Source: Parapontixanthobacter sp963736595 (GTDB taxonomy: Bacteria > Pseudomonadota > Alphaproteobacteria > Sphingomonadales > Sphingomonadaceae). From it: a stretch of DNA of 64,000 nt. Location of the stretch: the NCBI GenBank assembly GCA_963736595.1, contig CAVTPG010000004.1:34649-98648 (forward strand), written 5' to 3'. The notes beneath the pieces were generated by a model. It was not told where the DNA came from and searched no databases. It worked only from the letters and a program-made list of their open reading frames with translations. Of this stretch, positions 8,435 to 17,532 are shown one piece after another. Position numbers and translations under genes: made by a program. Numbering within the stretch: the first letter of the stretch is position 1; each line of letters opens with the position of its first letter.

Positions 8435-9665
8435 TTAGCGCAGTTCGTCCGCGAACAGCACGCTGCGCACGACTTCGCGGCTGTCGCTGCGTCCGCCCAG
8501 CGATCCGGCAAGCACGCCCATGCTGGCCAGGAACAGCGACAGTTTGATGTGATCGATCGCCTGGTCTGCCGCGCCCGTACTGACCCAGCTTTCCATGAGC
8601 GGCTCCGGAAATACGGTCACGATCGCGCCATACATCAGCACGGCCAGCCCTGTATAAAGCACCAGCAACGTCGCCAGCAGGCTGAGCAAGGTGGCCGCTG
8701 CGGTGACAACGCTGGTCTCCGTCAGGAAGCGGTCGCGGCTCATCACCGCATCCAGCGCGAATGCCCGATAGAGCAGATACAACGCAGCACCCACGCTGAT
8801 GATCGAGAATATTCCGATCTGCAGAAGCGATACGGTTTTGGCGACGTCCCAGGTCTCGGCCGCAAATAACAACACAATGATGACTGATAAAGCAGCGGTA
8901 ATCATGGTCGGCAATTTCAAGCACAAGCTTCAGCGGATTGGACCGCCACACCGCGCGTAAAATCTCCGGCGCATCGCGCACCAGCGTTGCCAGCGTAAAC
9001 CCCAGCCGCCCATCGCGCGTGCGCAGCTCATGCGCTTCCTTGGGCAGTATTGCGGAAATCTGTTGCCAGCGCGGCTCGTCCAGCACCCGCATCGCATCGA
9101 GATCTTCCACCTCTTCGAAACGGTACATGAAATTGCCAGCATCCTGACTGGGCGCAAGGTTCAGCAAATGCCCGAAATTATGCATCAGCAGCGCGGTCAG
9201 GCGATGCTGTGTCAACGCGCGGTCCCCCTCCCCGCCCCAGAATTCCGGGTCCAGCCGCTTGGTCGAGATGATCGCCATATTGGTCATCTGACTGGGTAAG
9301 GCGATGGTGAAACTCGCGCCCGATGCATTGAGATCGACTTCGGTCACGATCAGCAGGAAGGGGATGGCGCGCTCCGATTTTTCGGTGAAGCCGATTTCGA
9401 AAAAGTCGAGCGGGGAATAGGCGCCGCCACCCGGCAGCAAGTGGGGTCCATTGAAGGCCATGACATCGACGGCCAGCCGGTGTTCGCGTTCGAGCAGGCG
9501 GCGCAGATCGTCGACGGCTGCGGCGACCAGTGTGCGGAAATTCTCGCTGTCCTTGCCCTCCACATCCATCGTCATCACCCCGATGCGGTATTCGGGATGT
9601 GCGCTGTCCGTGTCAGTTGGGGTGGAGCGTGGAGCGGGTGTGCGATCTGCGGTGGAGTGGCCCAT
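8435..9665 (-). pseudogene. Metallopeptidase-like membrane protein, probably frameshifted
   Basis: Two open frames seem to be one gene. The N-terminal part, from 9665, has about 240 aa of metallopeptidase-like sequence with ALLMHNFGHLLNL (an HExxH-type helix with Asn in place of the Glu) and a downstream NFMYRFEEVED. Near 8920 the frame loses sense. The next frame (8435-8926, with an ATG at 8905) continues with a membrane domain of four hydrophobic helices. The crossover is LKLVL into LKLPTMITAALS, consistent with one extra base. Alternatives are two separate genes, the second starting at 8905. The missing catalytic Glu suggests it is not an active zinc protease. Confidence 0.55.
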
Positions 9666-9955
9666 AGCACAGCAATGTTTGGCGAGAGGAAGCGGTTCCT
9701 AGGAAAGCGTGGTGCATTTTCGGCACTTATCTAACGACCATATCGGCTTGCTTGTTCCTATCGTGCTCGTCTATTTTGGGATGCGACTATCACGTGGAAG
9801 GGTACTAAATTGGGCCTCGCAAAGAATTGACGCAAATGATAAGATGAGTGCCACCTTCGTTTCGCAACAAAATGCGTTCACTGCACTTCGCCAGTCGAGA
9901 ATGCAGAAGTCAAAATTTGCGCACGCTGCAATCATAACCTGGCAAAAGATACTTA

Positions 9956-10558
9956 ATGTGTAATCTATACCGTCTTTCAAATTCTGCCGCTGAAGTGGCG
10001 CGGTTATTTTCCGCAACCGTTGGCAGTAATACGAATGCCGGTGGAGAAATTTATCCAGGCTATCCAGGCGTCGTCATTGCTGACGGTTGCGTGCAATCTA
10101 TGAATTGGGGCTTTCCTTTAGTCTTGAAAAGCAAACGCACGGGCGAGCCGCTAAAGCCGCGTCCGGTCAACAATACCCGCTCTGACAAACTTGATAGTTT
10201 TATGTGGCGGTCGAGCTTTGAACAGCGGCGCTGCCTTATTCCCGTGACAGCTTGGGCGGAAGCACAGGGTCCGAAAGGAGCGAAAACCCGCACTTGGCAA
10301 TCCTTAGCTGCAATCGAAGCATTTGCAGTGGCCGGTATTTGGCGCAAAAGTGACGAATGGGGACAGTGTTATTCAATGATAATGACGGATGCTGTTGGCG
10401 ATGCCGCAAAGATACATAACAGGATGCCAGTTATCTTGCATTCCGACACTTATGATTTGTGGCAGGAAGGGCCACCTGAAGCGGCTAAAGCGCTGTGCGT
10501 TGGGTATGATGGCGAACTTGAAATTGATCACACCAATGAATTATGGTCGCGTAATTAG
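9956..10558 (+). CDS. SRAP family protein (YedK/HMCES-like)
   Basis: Product of 200 aa. Members form a thiazolidine crosslink with abasic sites in single-stranded DNA through the N-terminal cysteine and shield them. Key residues are visible: Cys2 right after the initiator Met (MCNLYR), Asn in RPVNNTRSDK, Glu in TAWAEAQG (usual GFYEW position) and His in HNRMPVIL. The start at 9956 is fixed by the need for Cys2. The DNA is more AT-rich than the flanking genes, suggesting an acquired cassette. The stop overlaps that of the convergent gene. Confidence 0.9.
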   Translation: MCNLYRLSNSAAEVARLFSATVGSNTNAGGEIYPGYPGVVIADGCVQSMNWGFPLVLKSKRTGEPLKPRPVNNTRSDKLDSFMWRSSFEQRRCLIPVTAWAEAQGPKGAKTRTWQSLAAIEAFAVAGIWRKSDEWGQCYSMIMTDAVGDAAKIHNRMPVILHSDTYDLWQEGPPEAAKALCVGYDGELEIDHTNELWSRN

Positions 10559-10830
10559 CGACCACGCTTTTTCGGATCTATGCCAATCTGACGATAGATC
10601 CCGTTCAGGCTCGCGATGATATTTGCGTAACGCCCATTGTGATTTTTCGTCGGCAGCCAACGCCAAAATGCGTCAAAAGGCCATCGTTCGCAATGCTTGG
10701 TCGTAGCCAAGTAGGCTAACGCAAGCCTTACACCGAACGTTCGCTGAACCGGTTCAATCATCGCCCGATCTGCAGCATCCTCCAACGCCAACAGCGCCAA
10801 ATGCTGTAATTTTTCCTCGGTGATTCGCAT
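10555..10830 (-). CDS. Hypothetical 91-aa protein tail-to-tail with SRAP gene
   Basis: Product beginning MRITEEKLQHLALLALEDAADRAM, mostly helical, with aromatic-rich KHCERWPFDAFWRWLP. No family recognised. I take the ATG at 10830; an upstream TTG/ATG extension adds unlikely hydrophobic residues. Its stop overlaps the SRAP stop by four bases, so the two were probably acquired together. Confidence 0.55.
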   Translation of the reverse strand: MRITEEKLQHLALLALEDAADRAMIEPVQRTFGVRLALAYLATTKHCERWPFDAFWRWLPTKNHNGRYANIIASLNGIYRQIGIDPKKRGR

Positions 10831-10966
10831 ATTTATTTGTCTGGAACAAAAAGTGAACAACAGCAAATGGTATGCTTGGTGAGCCTCGTTGCAAACTAAT
10901 GCAGTACGGAACAAGAGCCCTCCCCACCGCTTGGGTTAGTATCACCAACCATAAAGGGGAATGTCT

Positions 10967-11170
10967 ATGTCCGTCGCAAAAGTAACCGAAATTATCGCCT
11001 CGTCGAACAAGAGCGTCGAAGACGCCGTGCGCGAAGGCGTCAAACGCGCCTCCAAAACTATCCACGGTATTCAAAGCGTCTGGGTGAAAGATACCAAGGC
11101 CACCGTCTCCGATGGCGAAGTCACCGAATGGCGCTGCACCTTGAAAATTACTTTCGTCCTGAACGACTGA
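10967..11170 (+). CDS. Dodecin family flavin-binding protein
   Basis: Product of 67 aa matching dodecin: MSVAKVTEIIASSNKSVEDAVREGVKRASKTIHGIQSVWVKDTKA with the conserved Trp, then strand-rich C-terminus EWRCTLKITFVLND. Dodecins form dodecameric shells that store or buffer flavins. The second ATG (10967) is preferred because the GGGGA Shine-Dalgarno sits about 7 nt upstream of it, whereas it nearly touches the ATG at 10961. Confidence 0.9.
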   Translation: MSVAKVTEIIASSNKSVEDAVREGVKRASKTIHGIQSVWVKDTKATVSDGEVTEWRCTLKITFVLND

Positions 11171-11200
11171 TCGGGCCAATGCTCTGGCTCTAGCGGGCGA

Positions 11201-11680
11201 TTAGCCGGTATTTTGAGCCAGCTTAACCAGCATCCCGTCCAGACTTTGTAAAAATCGTGAGCGGTCCGTTTTGCTGAATGGCGGCGGGCCGCCACCGATC
11301 CCATCCATTCCCGAACGCAAATCCGCCATCAAAGCGCGGGTCGCAATGGCGCTGCCGATGCTGCTCGCATCGAACGGCTTGCCATTATGCGCCAGCACTT
11401 GTGCGCCCGTTTTAAGGCAACGTTCGGCCAGTAATATGTCGCCTGTCACCACGACGCTGTGCGCGTTCGCGTGCTCCGCAATCCAATCATCCGCCGCATC
11501 GAAGCTGTCATCGACCAGCACGCGGCTGATTGATGGGCTGTCGGGGATGCGGAACGGGCTGTTGCTGACCACACGCACCTCGGCCTGATGGCGCGCGGCG
11601 ACGCGGTAAATTTCGTCTTTGACCGGACACGCATCGGCATCGATCAGGATGGTGATCGGGCGTTGGACTGCGCTGGTCAT
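11201..11680 (-). CDS. YaiI/YqxD family protein (UPF0178, DUF188)
   Basis: Product of 159 aa with hallmark residues of the family: ILIDADACPVKDEIYRVA at the N-terminus (PIN-like Asp), VVTGDILLAERCLKTGAQVLAHNG and FDASSIG in the middle. The biochemical role is not established; the fold is predicted PIN-like. Single gene, same strand as the next flavoprotein. Confidence 0.88.
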   Translation of the reverse strand: MTSAVQRPITILIDADACPVKDEIYRVAARHQAEVRVVSNSPFRIPDSPSISRVLVDDSFDAADDWIAEHANAHSVVVTGDILLAERCLKTGAQVLAHNGKPFDASSIGSAIATRALMADLRSGMDGIGGGPPPFSKTDRSRFLQSLDGMLVKLAQNTG

Positions 11681-11779
11681 ACTGGCGCCCTTACCCGATC
11701 ATATTCCATTCGTGTCATGTCTTTGTGTGCGGCAGCGACATTTTACGCGTGTCCGTCATGCCGCCAATCGCCAAAGCAA

Positions 11780-12199
11780 TCAGGGTGTCAATTCGCCTTG
11801 GTCGCGGCCATCCCAATAGGCAATGCGATCGGGTTTAACTTCGATCAGGATCAGCCCGTCGGTGTCCAAGCCCTTGTCGAACCATTTTTCCAGATCCTTG
11901 ACCCAGTGCTTTTCCTGTGTCGCGCGATCCTTGATCAGCTTGCCCGTGCCTTGGATAGCGGCGTAAAATTCGCCTTCGCTATAAGTCGCGCCGCATTGCG
12001 AGGAATTTTTCAGATCATTGTCGATCCGGCCATCGTCGGTGGTAAAATGATAAGTCGTGCCGTCCTGCTCGTTCACATCGCGATTGTTGGACATGGGGCG
12101 CGCGGCGATCTTGTTGTCATCGCCGGTCTTGGTGACAAACATGGCGATATCGATCTGTTTCATTCGCTTGGCGATATCGGCAATGGAGCGGTCGGACAT
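11780..12199 (-). CDS. Pyridoxamine 5'-phosphate oxidase family / general stress protein
   Basis: Product of 139 aa with an FMN-binding split-barrel pattern: IAMFVTKTGDDNKIAARPMS, YHFTTDDGRIDNDLKN, FYAAIQGTGKLIKD and W...DTDGLILIEVKPDRIAYWDG. Such proteins are often induced in stress and bind FMN or F420; the substrate is unknown. An AGGAGAA ribosome-binding site precedes the ATG at 12199. Confidence 0.85.
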   Translation of the reverse strand: MSDRSIADIAKRMKQIDIAMFVTKTGDDNKIAARPMSNNRDVNEQDGTTYHFTTDDGRIDNDLKNSSQCGATYSEGEFYAAIQGTGKLIKDRATQEKHWVKDLEKWFDKGLDTDGLILIEVKPDRIAYWDGRDQGELTP

Positions 12200-12363
12200 A
12201 AGGGGTTCTCCTATAGGGGATTACGGTTCTGGAAGTGCAACGAACCAGCGGCGGCTTGGTGCCAGCCGGCGTGTTCGATGCATTCTATCGCTTAAGGTTT
12301 GCCGCTTGAAACCCGCAGAACCGAGGCGTTTGACAGCTTCGCCATATTTTTGTCACATTTCGG

Positions 12364-12388
12364 GGAACAGGCTTATCGACTGCTCGTT
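12364..12388 (+). promoter_or_regulatory. EcfG-type (general stress) promoter candidate
   Basis: GGAAC at 12364-12368 and CGTT at 12385-12388 with a 16-nt spacer match the alphaproteobacterial EcfG sigma consensus GGAAC-N16/17-CGTT exactly. It lies about 90 bp upstream of the fasciclin gene in the right orientation. Confidence 0.65.
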
Positions 12389-12476
12389 TGGTAATTGACT
12401 GAGACAGGACTGCGTCATGCGACAAGCGATGGCTGCCTGTCAGTCCCAATCACCTTAACTTTAAGGATACTACCCA

Positions 12477-13043
12477 ATGAAACGTTTTAGCTTAGTACTG
12501 GCCGCCACTTCTGCCCTCGCCCTTGCGGCCTGCGCGGAAACGGCCGACGATACAGTGGTCGACGATGATGTAGTTGTTGCAGACACCACCGAAACCGGCA
12601 CGCTGGTCGATGTCGCTTCGGGCAATGCCGATTTCTCCACGCTGGTAACGGCAGTAACAGCTGCCGATCTTGGCGGCACATTGTCGGGCGACGGACCGTT
12701 CACCGTATTCGCACCAACCAACGATGCATTCGGCAAATTGCCCGATGGCACGCTGGACGAGCTGACCATGGCGGAAAACAAGGAACAGCTTTCGGGCATC
12801 CTGACATATCACGTCGTCGAAGGTAATGTGGATGCGGCAACGTTGACACAAGCCATCACCGACGCCGGTGACGATGGTTACACGATCACGACAGTTGGCG
12901 GCGGAACGCTGAATGCCAAACTGGTCGATGGCGCTGTTGTGCTGACCGATGCAGCCGGTGGAACATCGACTGTCACGGCAACCGATGTAGCCGCGTCGAA
13001 CGGTACGATCCACGTGATCGATACGGTCCTGATGCCTGCATAA
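12477..13043 (+). CDS. Fasciclin-domain lipoprotein
   Basis: Product of 188 aa. The signal MKRFSLVLAATSALALAAC ends in a lipobox with Cys19, predicting a lipid-anchored periplasmic or outer-membrane protein. An acidic linker (residues 20-40) is followed by a FAS1 domain: FSTLVTAVTAADLGGTLSGDGPFTVFAPTNDAFGKLP, LTYHVVEGNV and the C-terminal GTIHVIDTVLMP. Such domains mediate adhesion or carbohydrate contacts. An EcfG-like promoter upstream suggests general stress control; a strong terminator follows. Confidence 0.92.
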   Translation: MKRFSLVLAATSALALAACAETADDTVVDDDVVVADTTETGTLVDVASGNADFSTLVTAVTAADLGGTLSGDGPFTVFAPTNDAFGKLPDGTLDELTMAENKEQLSGILTYHVVEGNVDAATLTQAITDAGDDGYTITTVGGGTLNAKLVDGAVVLTDAAGGTSTVTATDVAASNGTIHVIDTVLMPA

Positions 13044-13080
13044 GCAGACAGGTGCTTGTCTAACGGCAAGCGCGCATAAG

Positions 13081-13121
13081 AAACCCCGCCAAAGCTTCGA
13101 TGCCTTGGCGGGGTTTTCTGT
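13081..13121. terminator. Bidirectional rho-independent terminator
   Basis: Near-perfect hairpin: AACCCCGCCAA pairs with TTGGCGGGGTT around a short loop centred on TTCG, flanked by A-rich sequence on the left and TTTTCTG on the right. It lies between the fasciclin gene (+) and the convergent DUF892 gene (-), so it can serve both. Confidence 0.92.
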
Positions 13122-13140
13122 GTCTGACGTTAAACGCGAG

Positions 13141-13650
13141 TTAGGCGCTTGCGGACTGCTTGGCTTCCAGATTGAGCGAACGCTCTGCCAGGTCGCTCAT
13201 ATTTTCGTCGGCCTGATAAATGTCGGCAGTGATCTGGTCGAGCTTTTCAACGTGATCTTTCATGCCCAGACCTTCGGCGAATGCCTTGGCCGTACCAAAA
13301 CCGCAGATGCCGTAATGGCACATACGCTGATATTGCGCGATAATGGCAACGTCGCGCACGTCGTCATCGGAAATGTCGGCTTCAAGCGCGTGCTTTTTGG
13401 CTTCGGTGACGAGGCCTTCCATGCCTTTGCAATGTTCCTTTTCGGACTTTCCGCAATCATCCAATAGCGACTTCACGGTCTCGGTATGCTTGTCGATACC
13501 ATCGACAGCCTTCTTCAATCGCTCGCTTAACTTGCTGTCGCTAGCCTTGTCAGCCATACTCTTAACGACCTTTTTCATCTGATCGTTTGCAGACCAGTGA
13601 TCAGCCAATGCGTGTGTGTACAGGTCTTTCAAATTCTTCGGGCCGGACAT
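13141..13650 (-). CDS. DUF892 ferritin-like protein (YciE/YciF family)
   Basis: Product of 169 aa, a predicted four-helix ferritin-like bundle. MSGPKNLKDLYTHALADHWSANDQM, then KHTETVKSLLDDC, AIIAQYQRMCHYGICGFGTAKAFA and LDQITADIYQADENMSDLAE supply the His/Glu-rich helix pattern of the family. These proteins are typically stress induced. I chose the ATG at 13650; the upstream in-frame extension looks non-coding. An EcfG-like element lies upstream at 13713-13738. Confidence 0.85.
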   Translation of the reverse strand: MSGPKNLKDLYTHALADHWSANDQMKKVVKSMADKASDSKLSERLKKAVDGIDKHTETVKSLLDDCGKSEKEHCKGMEGLVTEAKKHALEADISDDDVRDVAIIAQYQRMCHYGICGFGTAKAFAEGLGMKDHVEKLDQITADIYQADENMSDLAERSLNLEAKQSASA

Positions 13651-13712
13651 AAAATATTCTCGCTTTTCAAAAGTTTCTGGGAATTTGTATCGCCTAGTGG
13701 GCTTATTCACAC

Positions 13713-13738
13713 TACGGGCGCTGAGCCGCTTTCGTTCC
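13713..13738 (-). promoter_or_regulatory. Possible EcfG-type promoter of the DUF892 gene
   Basis: On the minus strand GGAAC (13734-13738), a 17-nt spacer and CGTA (13713-13716) give a near match to GGAAC-N16/17-CGTT, about 60 bp upstream of the ATG. One -10 position deviates, so confidence is limited. Confidence 0.42.
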
Positions 13739-13850
13739 GAGAAATCTCCGTCGATCGGCCTGTTCGTGGTAGCGACAGGTTGAGTCGAGATTGCGATGAA
13801 TAACCGCGCGCCAAGCTGCTAAAGCCAGTTTGTTAGGAAAGCCAAATGAC

Positions 13851-14273
13851 ATGAAACACCAGCATTTTCCCATTTTGATGTGCGCCCTATTGCTCGCAGG
13901 CTGTCAGAACACAGCGGAGACGGGCGTCGCGCAGACCGATGCTTTCTCAGGTATTGCCGAGACTGAGCCGGTGTTCTTTGCCGGCACCGAGCCGTTTTGG
14001 AATGGCTCGATCACCGGCGACCAGGCGATCTACAAAACACCGGAGAATATCGACGGTACGGCGTTTCTCATCAGCCGTTTCGCCGGGAATAACGGCATCT
14101 CCTATAGCGGCTTGATGGCCGCGTCACCTTTCGACCTTATGCTGACACCGGGCCAGTGCAATGACGGTATGTCGGATCGGCAATACCCCTATGTCGTTAC
14201 GTTGCGTATCGGTGATGAGACGCGCGAAGGGTGTGGCTGGACCCAAGCACAGCCTTATTCGGAACAGCCCTGA
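13851..14273 (+). CDS. COG3650-like lipoprotein
   Basis: Product of 140 aa from the ATG at 13851 (MKHQHFPILMCALLLAGC, lipobox Cys18). The mature part has FFAGTEPFWNGSITGDQAIYKTPENIDG, GLMAASPFDLMLTPGQCNDGMSD and REGCGW, a pattern seen in small periplasmic lipoproteins of the COG3650 type. Function unknown. The stop is followed by the convergent S41 pseudogene. Confidence 0.68.
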   Translation: MKHQHFPILMCALLLAGCQNTAETGVAQTDAFSGIAETEPVFFAGTEPFWNGSITGDQAIYKTPENIDGTAFLISRFAGNNGISYSGLMAASPFDLMLTPGQCNDGMSDRQYPYVVTLRIGDETREGCGWTQAQPYSEQP

Positions 14274-14329
14274 AGCTGCGCAATCTTACCGATTTGCAGC
14301 GTGGCGGGACTTAGTACAGCCCCGGAATA

Positions 14330-15730
14330 TCACGCTGAATGGAGTGGCTTGGCAGGCTGCAATGCACGCGGTGGGACCGGCACGCTCTTCGCGCCTTGCT
14401 GACCCGGCGTGCTTGCCGTTGCAGGACAGCCTCGACCGCCCAAAAAGTCGAGCGCAGTCTCGATTGAGTCTTCATTTGCATTCCCAAGTGCGACTGTAAA
14501 ATCATCACGCGCACGGCAAAAATTCGGCACCACATCGCCAAGGCCATTGAAATAATCTCCACCGCCGTCGCGATTGACAGTGCGGAATGCAATTACGCGC
14601 AGGCGGTCATCACAGGCCTCGCGATTGACGGCAATTTGCCCAACCGGCTTGCCAGAAGTATTCGATCCGATCAGAGCCAGATTGTCGCCAAGATACGGAA
14701 TAAATGCATTGGTCACTAACTCTGAAGCTGACGCTGTACTCTGTGTACTGATCACCGCTAGCTTGGTCACATTAATTGCCTGCGGCTGAGAGCGGAAGAA
14801 GTATGTCGAATTTTCCGATGCCATAGGCCTGACTGAATTCTGTGCGACTGTAAACTTGACCGACACGATTGGCGCCAAGCAAATCTCCCAGAAGCTCTGC
14901 GATGCGTAACAAGACCGCCACCATTATATCGGAAATCCAAAATAACTTCTGTCACACCTGCAGCGCGAAACTGCGCGAAAGCCGCTCGCAAATTTTGCTT
15001 CTGCTGTTCTGGCAAAGAAAGTGCGCAGAGCGAGATAGCCCACCTGCGTACCGCCGTCGTTAAAAATTCTTACGCCGTAACGGTCGGATACCGGATCAAG
15101 CTCATAAACGGCTTTGGTTACTGATATTTCGCGACTTACACCGCTATTGTCGATAATCTGGAATGTCCGTGTCACACCTGGATCAGGTGGGCCGAATGCT
15201 TCACTTAGAACATCATCTGCAAGCAAAGACGCTACCGTGCGGCCACCGATAGCGGTAATCTGTACGCCGCGATCAAACCCTGCATTAAACGCCCGGTGCG
15301 CTCTCATACGCTTCTCTGACAAAAAGTCGATTATTCGCATCGAGTGCGAGCAGAATGCCAAAGCCGGCTGGAACCGACCTGTGTTGATCTGCGCGTTCTC
15401 TTCCTCAATGGAGGTAATGAATGTAAAGCCATTATCAAAACCCTTATCTCTCGCTGGCTTCACGAGCGCGTCGATATAAGCTTGTAAATCGGTGAAATTT
15501 GCAGGATTGACCGAATTGTCGATTAAATCCGGGAACAGGTAATACTGGTTCAGCTGCTCGGACACCCAGGTCTGGCGGGCGCTCAGCGAACATTGCGCAC
15601 TTGGCGCAGGAGTAGCCGTCGGGGGGGAATTGGACCCTCCGGTCGAATTGTTGTTGTCCGACCCACCGCCGCCACACGCTGCCAAAGCCAAAGCGGATAC
15701 CGCCGATACGAAAATACGACCCGTGTTCAT
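14330..15730 (-). pseudogene. S41 (C-terminal processing-like) peptidase lipoprotein, two frameshifts
   Basis: Starts at the ATG at 15730 with a lipoprotein signal (MNTGRIFVSAVSALALAAC, then a Gly-rich linker). Peptidase sequence follows: WVSEQLNQYYLFPDLID, an atypical PDZ-like region (GVQITAIGGRTVASLL) and VGYLALRTFF. Near 15025 sense moves to a second frame (LPEQQKQNLRAAFAQFRAAGVTEVILDFRYNGGGLV). Near 14910 it moves to a third frame (IAELLGDLLGANRVGQ... then STQSTASASELVTNAF with the S41 nucleophile Ser). The three pieces together make one full-length peptidase, so the gene has two indels. They may be real decay or sequencing errors. Confidence 0.8.
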
Positions 15731-15970
15731 TTTCAGTCCCCATGCCACGCCGCACCTTGCACGGCGACCTGCCAGCAATGCGCAATATGTGGCTCAATAC
15801 CTATAAGGATATGCCGCCTGAACCGTATCTGAGCAAGCTCAAGGCTGATTTTCAGGCCATTTGTGGCTGAAACGGTGTATATATCGCACAAAGATTGGCG
15901 AACGGGGGCTGTAATTGCTGATCAAAGGCGATAGGCTTTGCCGAAATCTGTTGCACTGCTGGACCATTTT

Positions 15971-16570
15971 ATGACGACTTCACATCCTGACTGGATCATC
16001 TCGGCCTTGGGCGGTGTAGCGCCCACAGGACGCCTGGCGCTGGAAGCAGTCGGTGACGAGCGCAGTCTAGGCAAGGCGGGATTCACTTTGAGCAGCCCGG
16101 CGTTCAACAATGGTGAGTTGCTCGATCCGTGTTTCACCGCGTGCGAGGAAGATGCCGTGGCTCCCCCGCTGGAATGGGTAGCACCGCCGCCGACTGCACA
16201 GGAACTGGTGTTGATCGTCGAGGACGCCGATGCGCCCGCCGATAAGAACGGCAATGCGCAGTGTCATTGGGTTGTCTGGGGCTTCCCTGGCCAGAAGGGG
16301 ATGCTGCTCGAAGGCGAAACGCCGCCGCGCGTCGGGAAAAACGCCAAAGGTAATTCCGAATGGCTGCTACCCGACCCGCCGCAGAATGATGCGGCGCATC
16401 GCTATGTATTTCAACTGTTTGCGCTCGACCTGCCGCTGGTGCAGATGCCGGGTGCAAGCCGAAAGCAATTGCTGGAAACGATGAAGGGCAGCGTCGTGGC
16501 CAGTGCCGTATTGATCGGCAAATTTGCTGCTGTCGAAAAAGATGAAAACTGGGACGACGCCGAAGATTAG
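15971..16570 (+). CDS. YbhB/YbcL family (PEBP, Raf-kinase-inhibitor-like) protein
   Basis: Product of about 199 aa from the ATG at 15971 (an in-frame TTG at 15938 would add 11 residues). PEBP landmarks are present: FTLSSPAFNNGELLDP, PPLEWVAPP, VLIVEDADAPADKNGNAQCHWVVWG, then a Tyr-Val-Phe-Gln-Leu-Phe-Ala-Leu strand near the C-terminus. The bacterial role is unclear; ligand binding is predicted. It precedes the SWIB gene by about 50 bp on the same strand. Confidence 0.88.
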   Translation: MTTSHPDWIISALGGVAPTGRLALEAVGDERSLGKAGFTLSSPAFNNGELLDPCFTACEEDAVAPPLEWVAPPPTAQELVLIVEDADAPADKNGNAQCHWVVWGFPGQKGMLLEGETPPRVGKNAKGNSEWLLPDPPQNDAAHRYVFQLFALDLPLVQMPGASRKQLLETMKGSVVASAVLIGKFAAVEKDENWDDAED

Positions 16571-16623
16571 CTCGGCAAATATGCGGTCGCTAACATTGAG
16601 CAATAATTGAAAAGGAACACAAA

Positions 16624-16875
16624 ATGGCTGGAAAAAACAACGCTTTACAAAAGCCGGTAACGGTTTCCCCGGAACTTGAAAATGTGATCGGCAAAGGCCC
16701 GATGACGCGCGCGCAAGTGACGTCGAAAGTGTGGGAATATATCAAGAAGCATGATCTTCAGGATTCCAAAGATCGCCGTCAGATCAATGCCGACGACAAG
16801 CTGGGCGCGGTGATCGGCAAAGAGCAGATTTCCATGTTCAAAATGACGGCTGCTGTTTCCAAGCACCTGACCTGA
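16624..16875 (+). CDS. SWIB/MDM2 domain protein
   Basis: Product of 83 aa that is essentially a single SWIB domain: ALQKPVTVSPELENVIGKGPMTRAQVTSKVWEYIKKHDLQD, RRQINADDKLGAVIGKEQISMFKMTAAVSKHL. In eukaryotes this fold serves chromatin remodelling; the bacterial role is unknown, DNA- or protein-binding likely. AAAGGAAC is the ribosome-binding site just upstream. Confidence 0.92.
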   Translation: MAGKNNALQKPVTVSPELENVIGKGPMTRAQVTSKVWEYIKKHDLQDSKDRRQINADDKLGAVIGKEQISMFKMTAAVSKHLT

Positions 16876-16878
16876 ATA

Positions 16879-17293
16879 CTATTTGATATGCGCTCGGCGA
16901 AACGGCCATGTGGTCACTTCGCCGAGCCATAACGCCAGCCAGATAAGCACCGGCTGCGCAAACATCCGCGGGATGTGATAAATTAGGCCCAAACCGCCAT
17001 CGGGGTTGGCCATGTCCAGCGCGAAATGATTGATATTGGCGGGCCAGACACACAGCGCGTAAAGCGCCAGACCGATGCCGCCTGCCTGCCGAAGTTTCTG
17101 CGAGAACGGCTGCACTAACGCCGCAGCGCCCGCCAGTTCCGCAATTCCTGTCCATAACACAACCGCTTCCGGCCACGGAATCTGCTTCCGGCATAATGCC
17201 GAGAAACGGAGCCGGATCGGCGATATGCGCATAGCCCGCCAGCGCATAAAACAGCGCCATCGCCCAGCGCAGCAGAAGTTTAAGCAATATCAC
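16879..17293 (-). pseudogene. DoxX family membrane protein, frameshifted
   Basis: The GTG at 17293 starts MILLKLLLRWAMALFYALAGYAHIADPAPFLGIMP, a DoxX N-terminus. Around 17185 sense moves to a second frame that reads IPWPEAVVLWTGIAELAGAAALVQ...ALYALCVWPANINHFALDM and ends at 16879. Together they make a normal four-helix DoxX protein of about 137 aa, with one extra base or two missing. The GTG overlaps the stop of the DUF3253 gene (GTGA), so the three genes DUF427, DUF3253 and DoxX form a coupled operon. Confidence 0.75.
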
Positions 17294-17532
17294 GGTTTGG
17301 ACTGCGCGATCCGGTACGGGCCTTCGCGTTTCGTCATTGCTTCGCCCTTCCAGCTCAATGAAATTGCTTGCTCTGATACCAGCGCATCGACAGCTTCGTG
17401 AACCTCCATCATGCGCTCGCGCCAGTCACCATCGGCCTCTGCCAAAACGCGCGCTGCCTCGCTGGGGCAAATGGTTTTGCCCACGCCGCGCTGTTGAAGC
17501 AGGCCCACAATAACAGAGCGCGCTTGCGGCAT
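17290..17532 (-). CDS. DUF3253 family protein
   Basis: Product of 80 aa with a winged-helix-like pattern: MPQARSVIVGLLQQRGVGKTICPSEAARVLAE, WRERMMEVHEAVDALVSEQAISLSWKGE and a GPYRIA end. Its ATG overlaps the DUF427 stop (TAATG), implying coupled translation. Function unknown; the fold suggests nucleic-acid binding. Confidence 0.82.
   Translation of the reverse strand: MPQARSVIVGLLQQRGVGKTICPSEAARVLAEADGDWRERMMEVHEAVDALVSEQAISLSWKGEAMTKREGPYRIAQSKP

Noticed and set aside
9709..9963. 84-codon plus-strand frame before the SRAP gene
   Set aside because: No family similarity, weak start context, and it overlaps the SRAP start; I treat 9666-9955 as non-coding.
10903..10930. EcfG promoter upstream of dodecin (GGAAC present)
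   Set aside because: No CGTT-like -10 element at 16-17 nt spacing.
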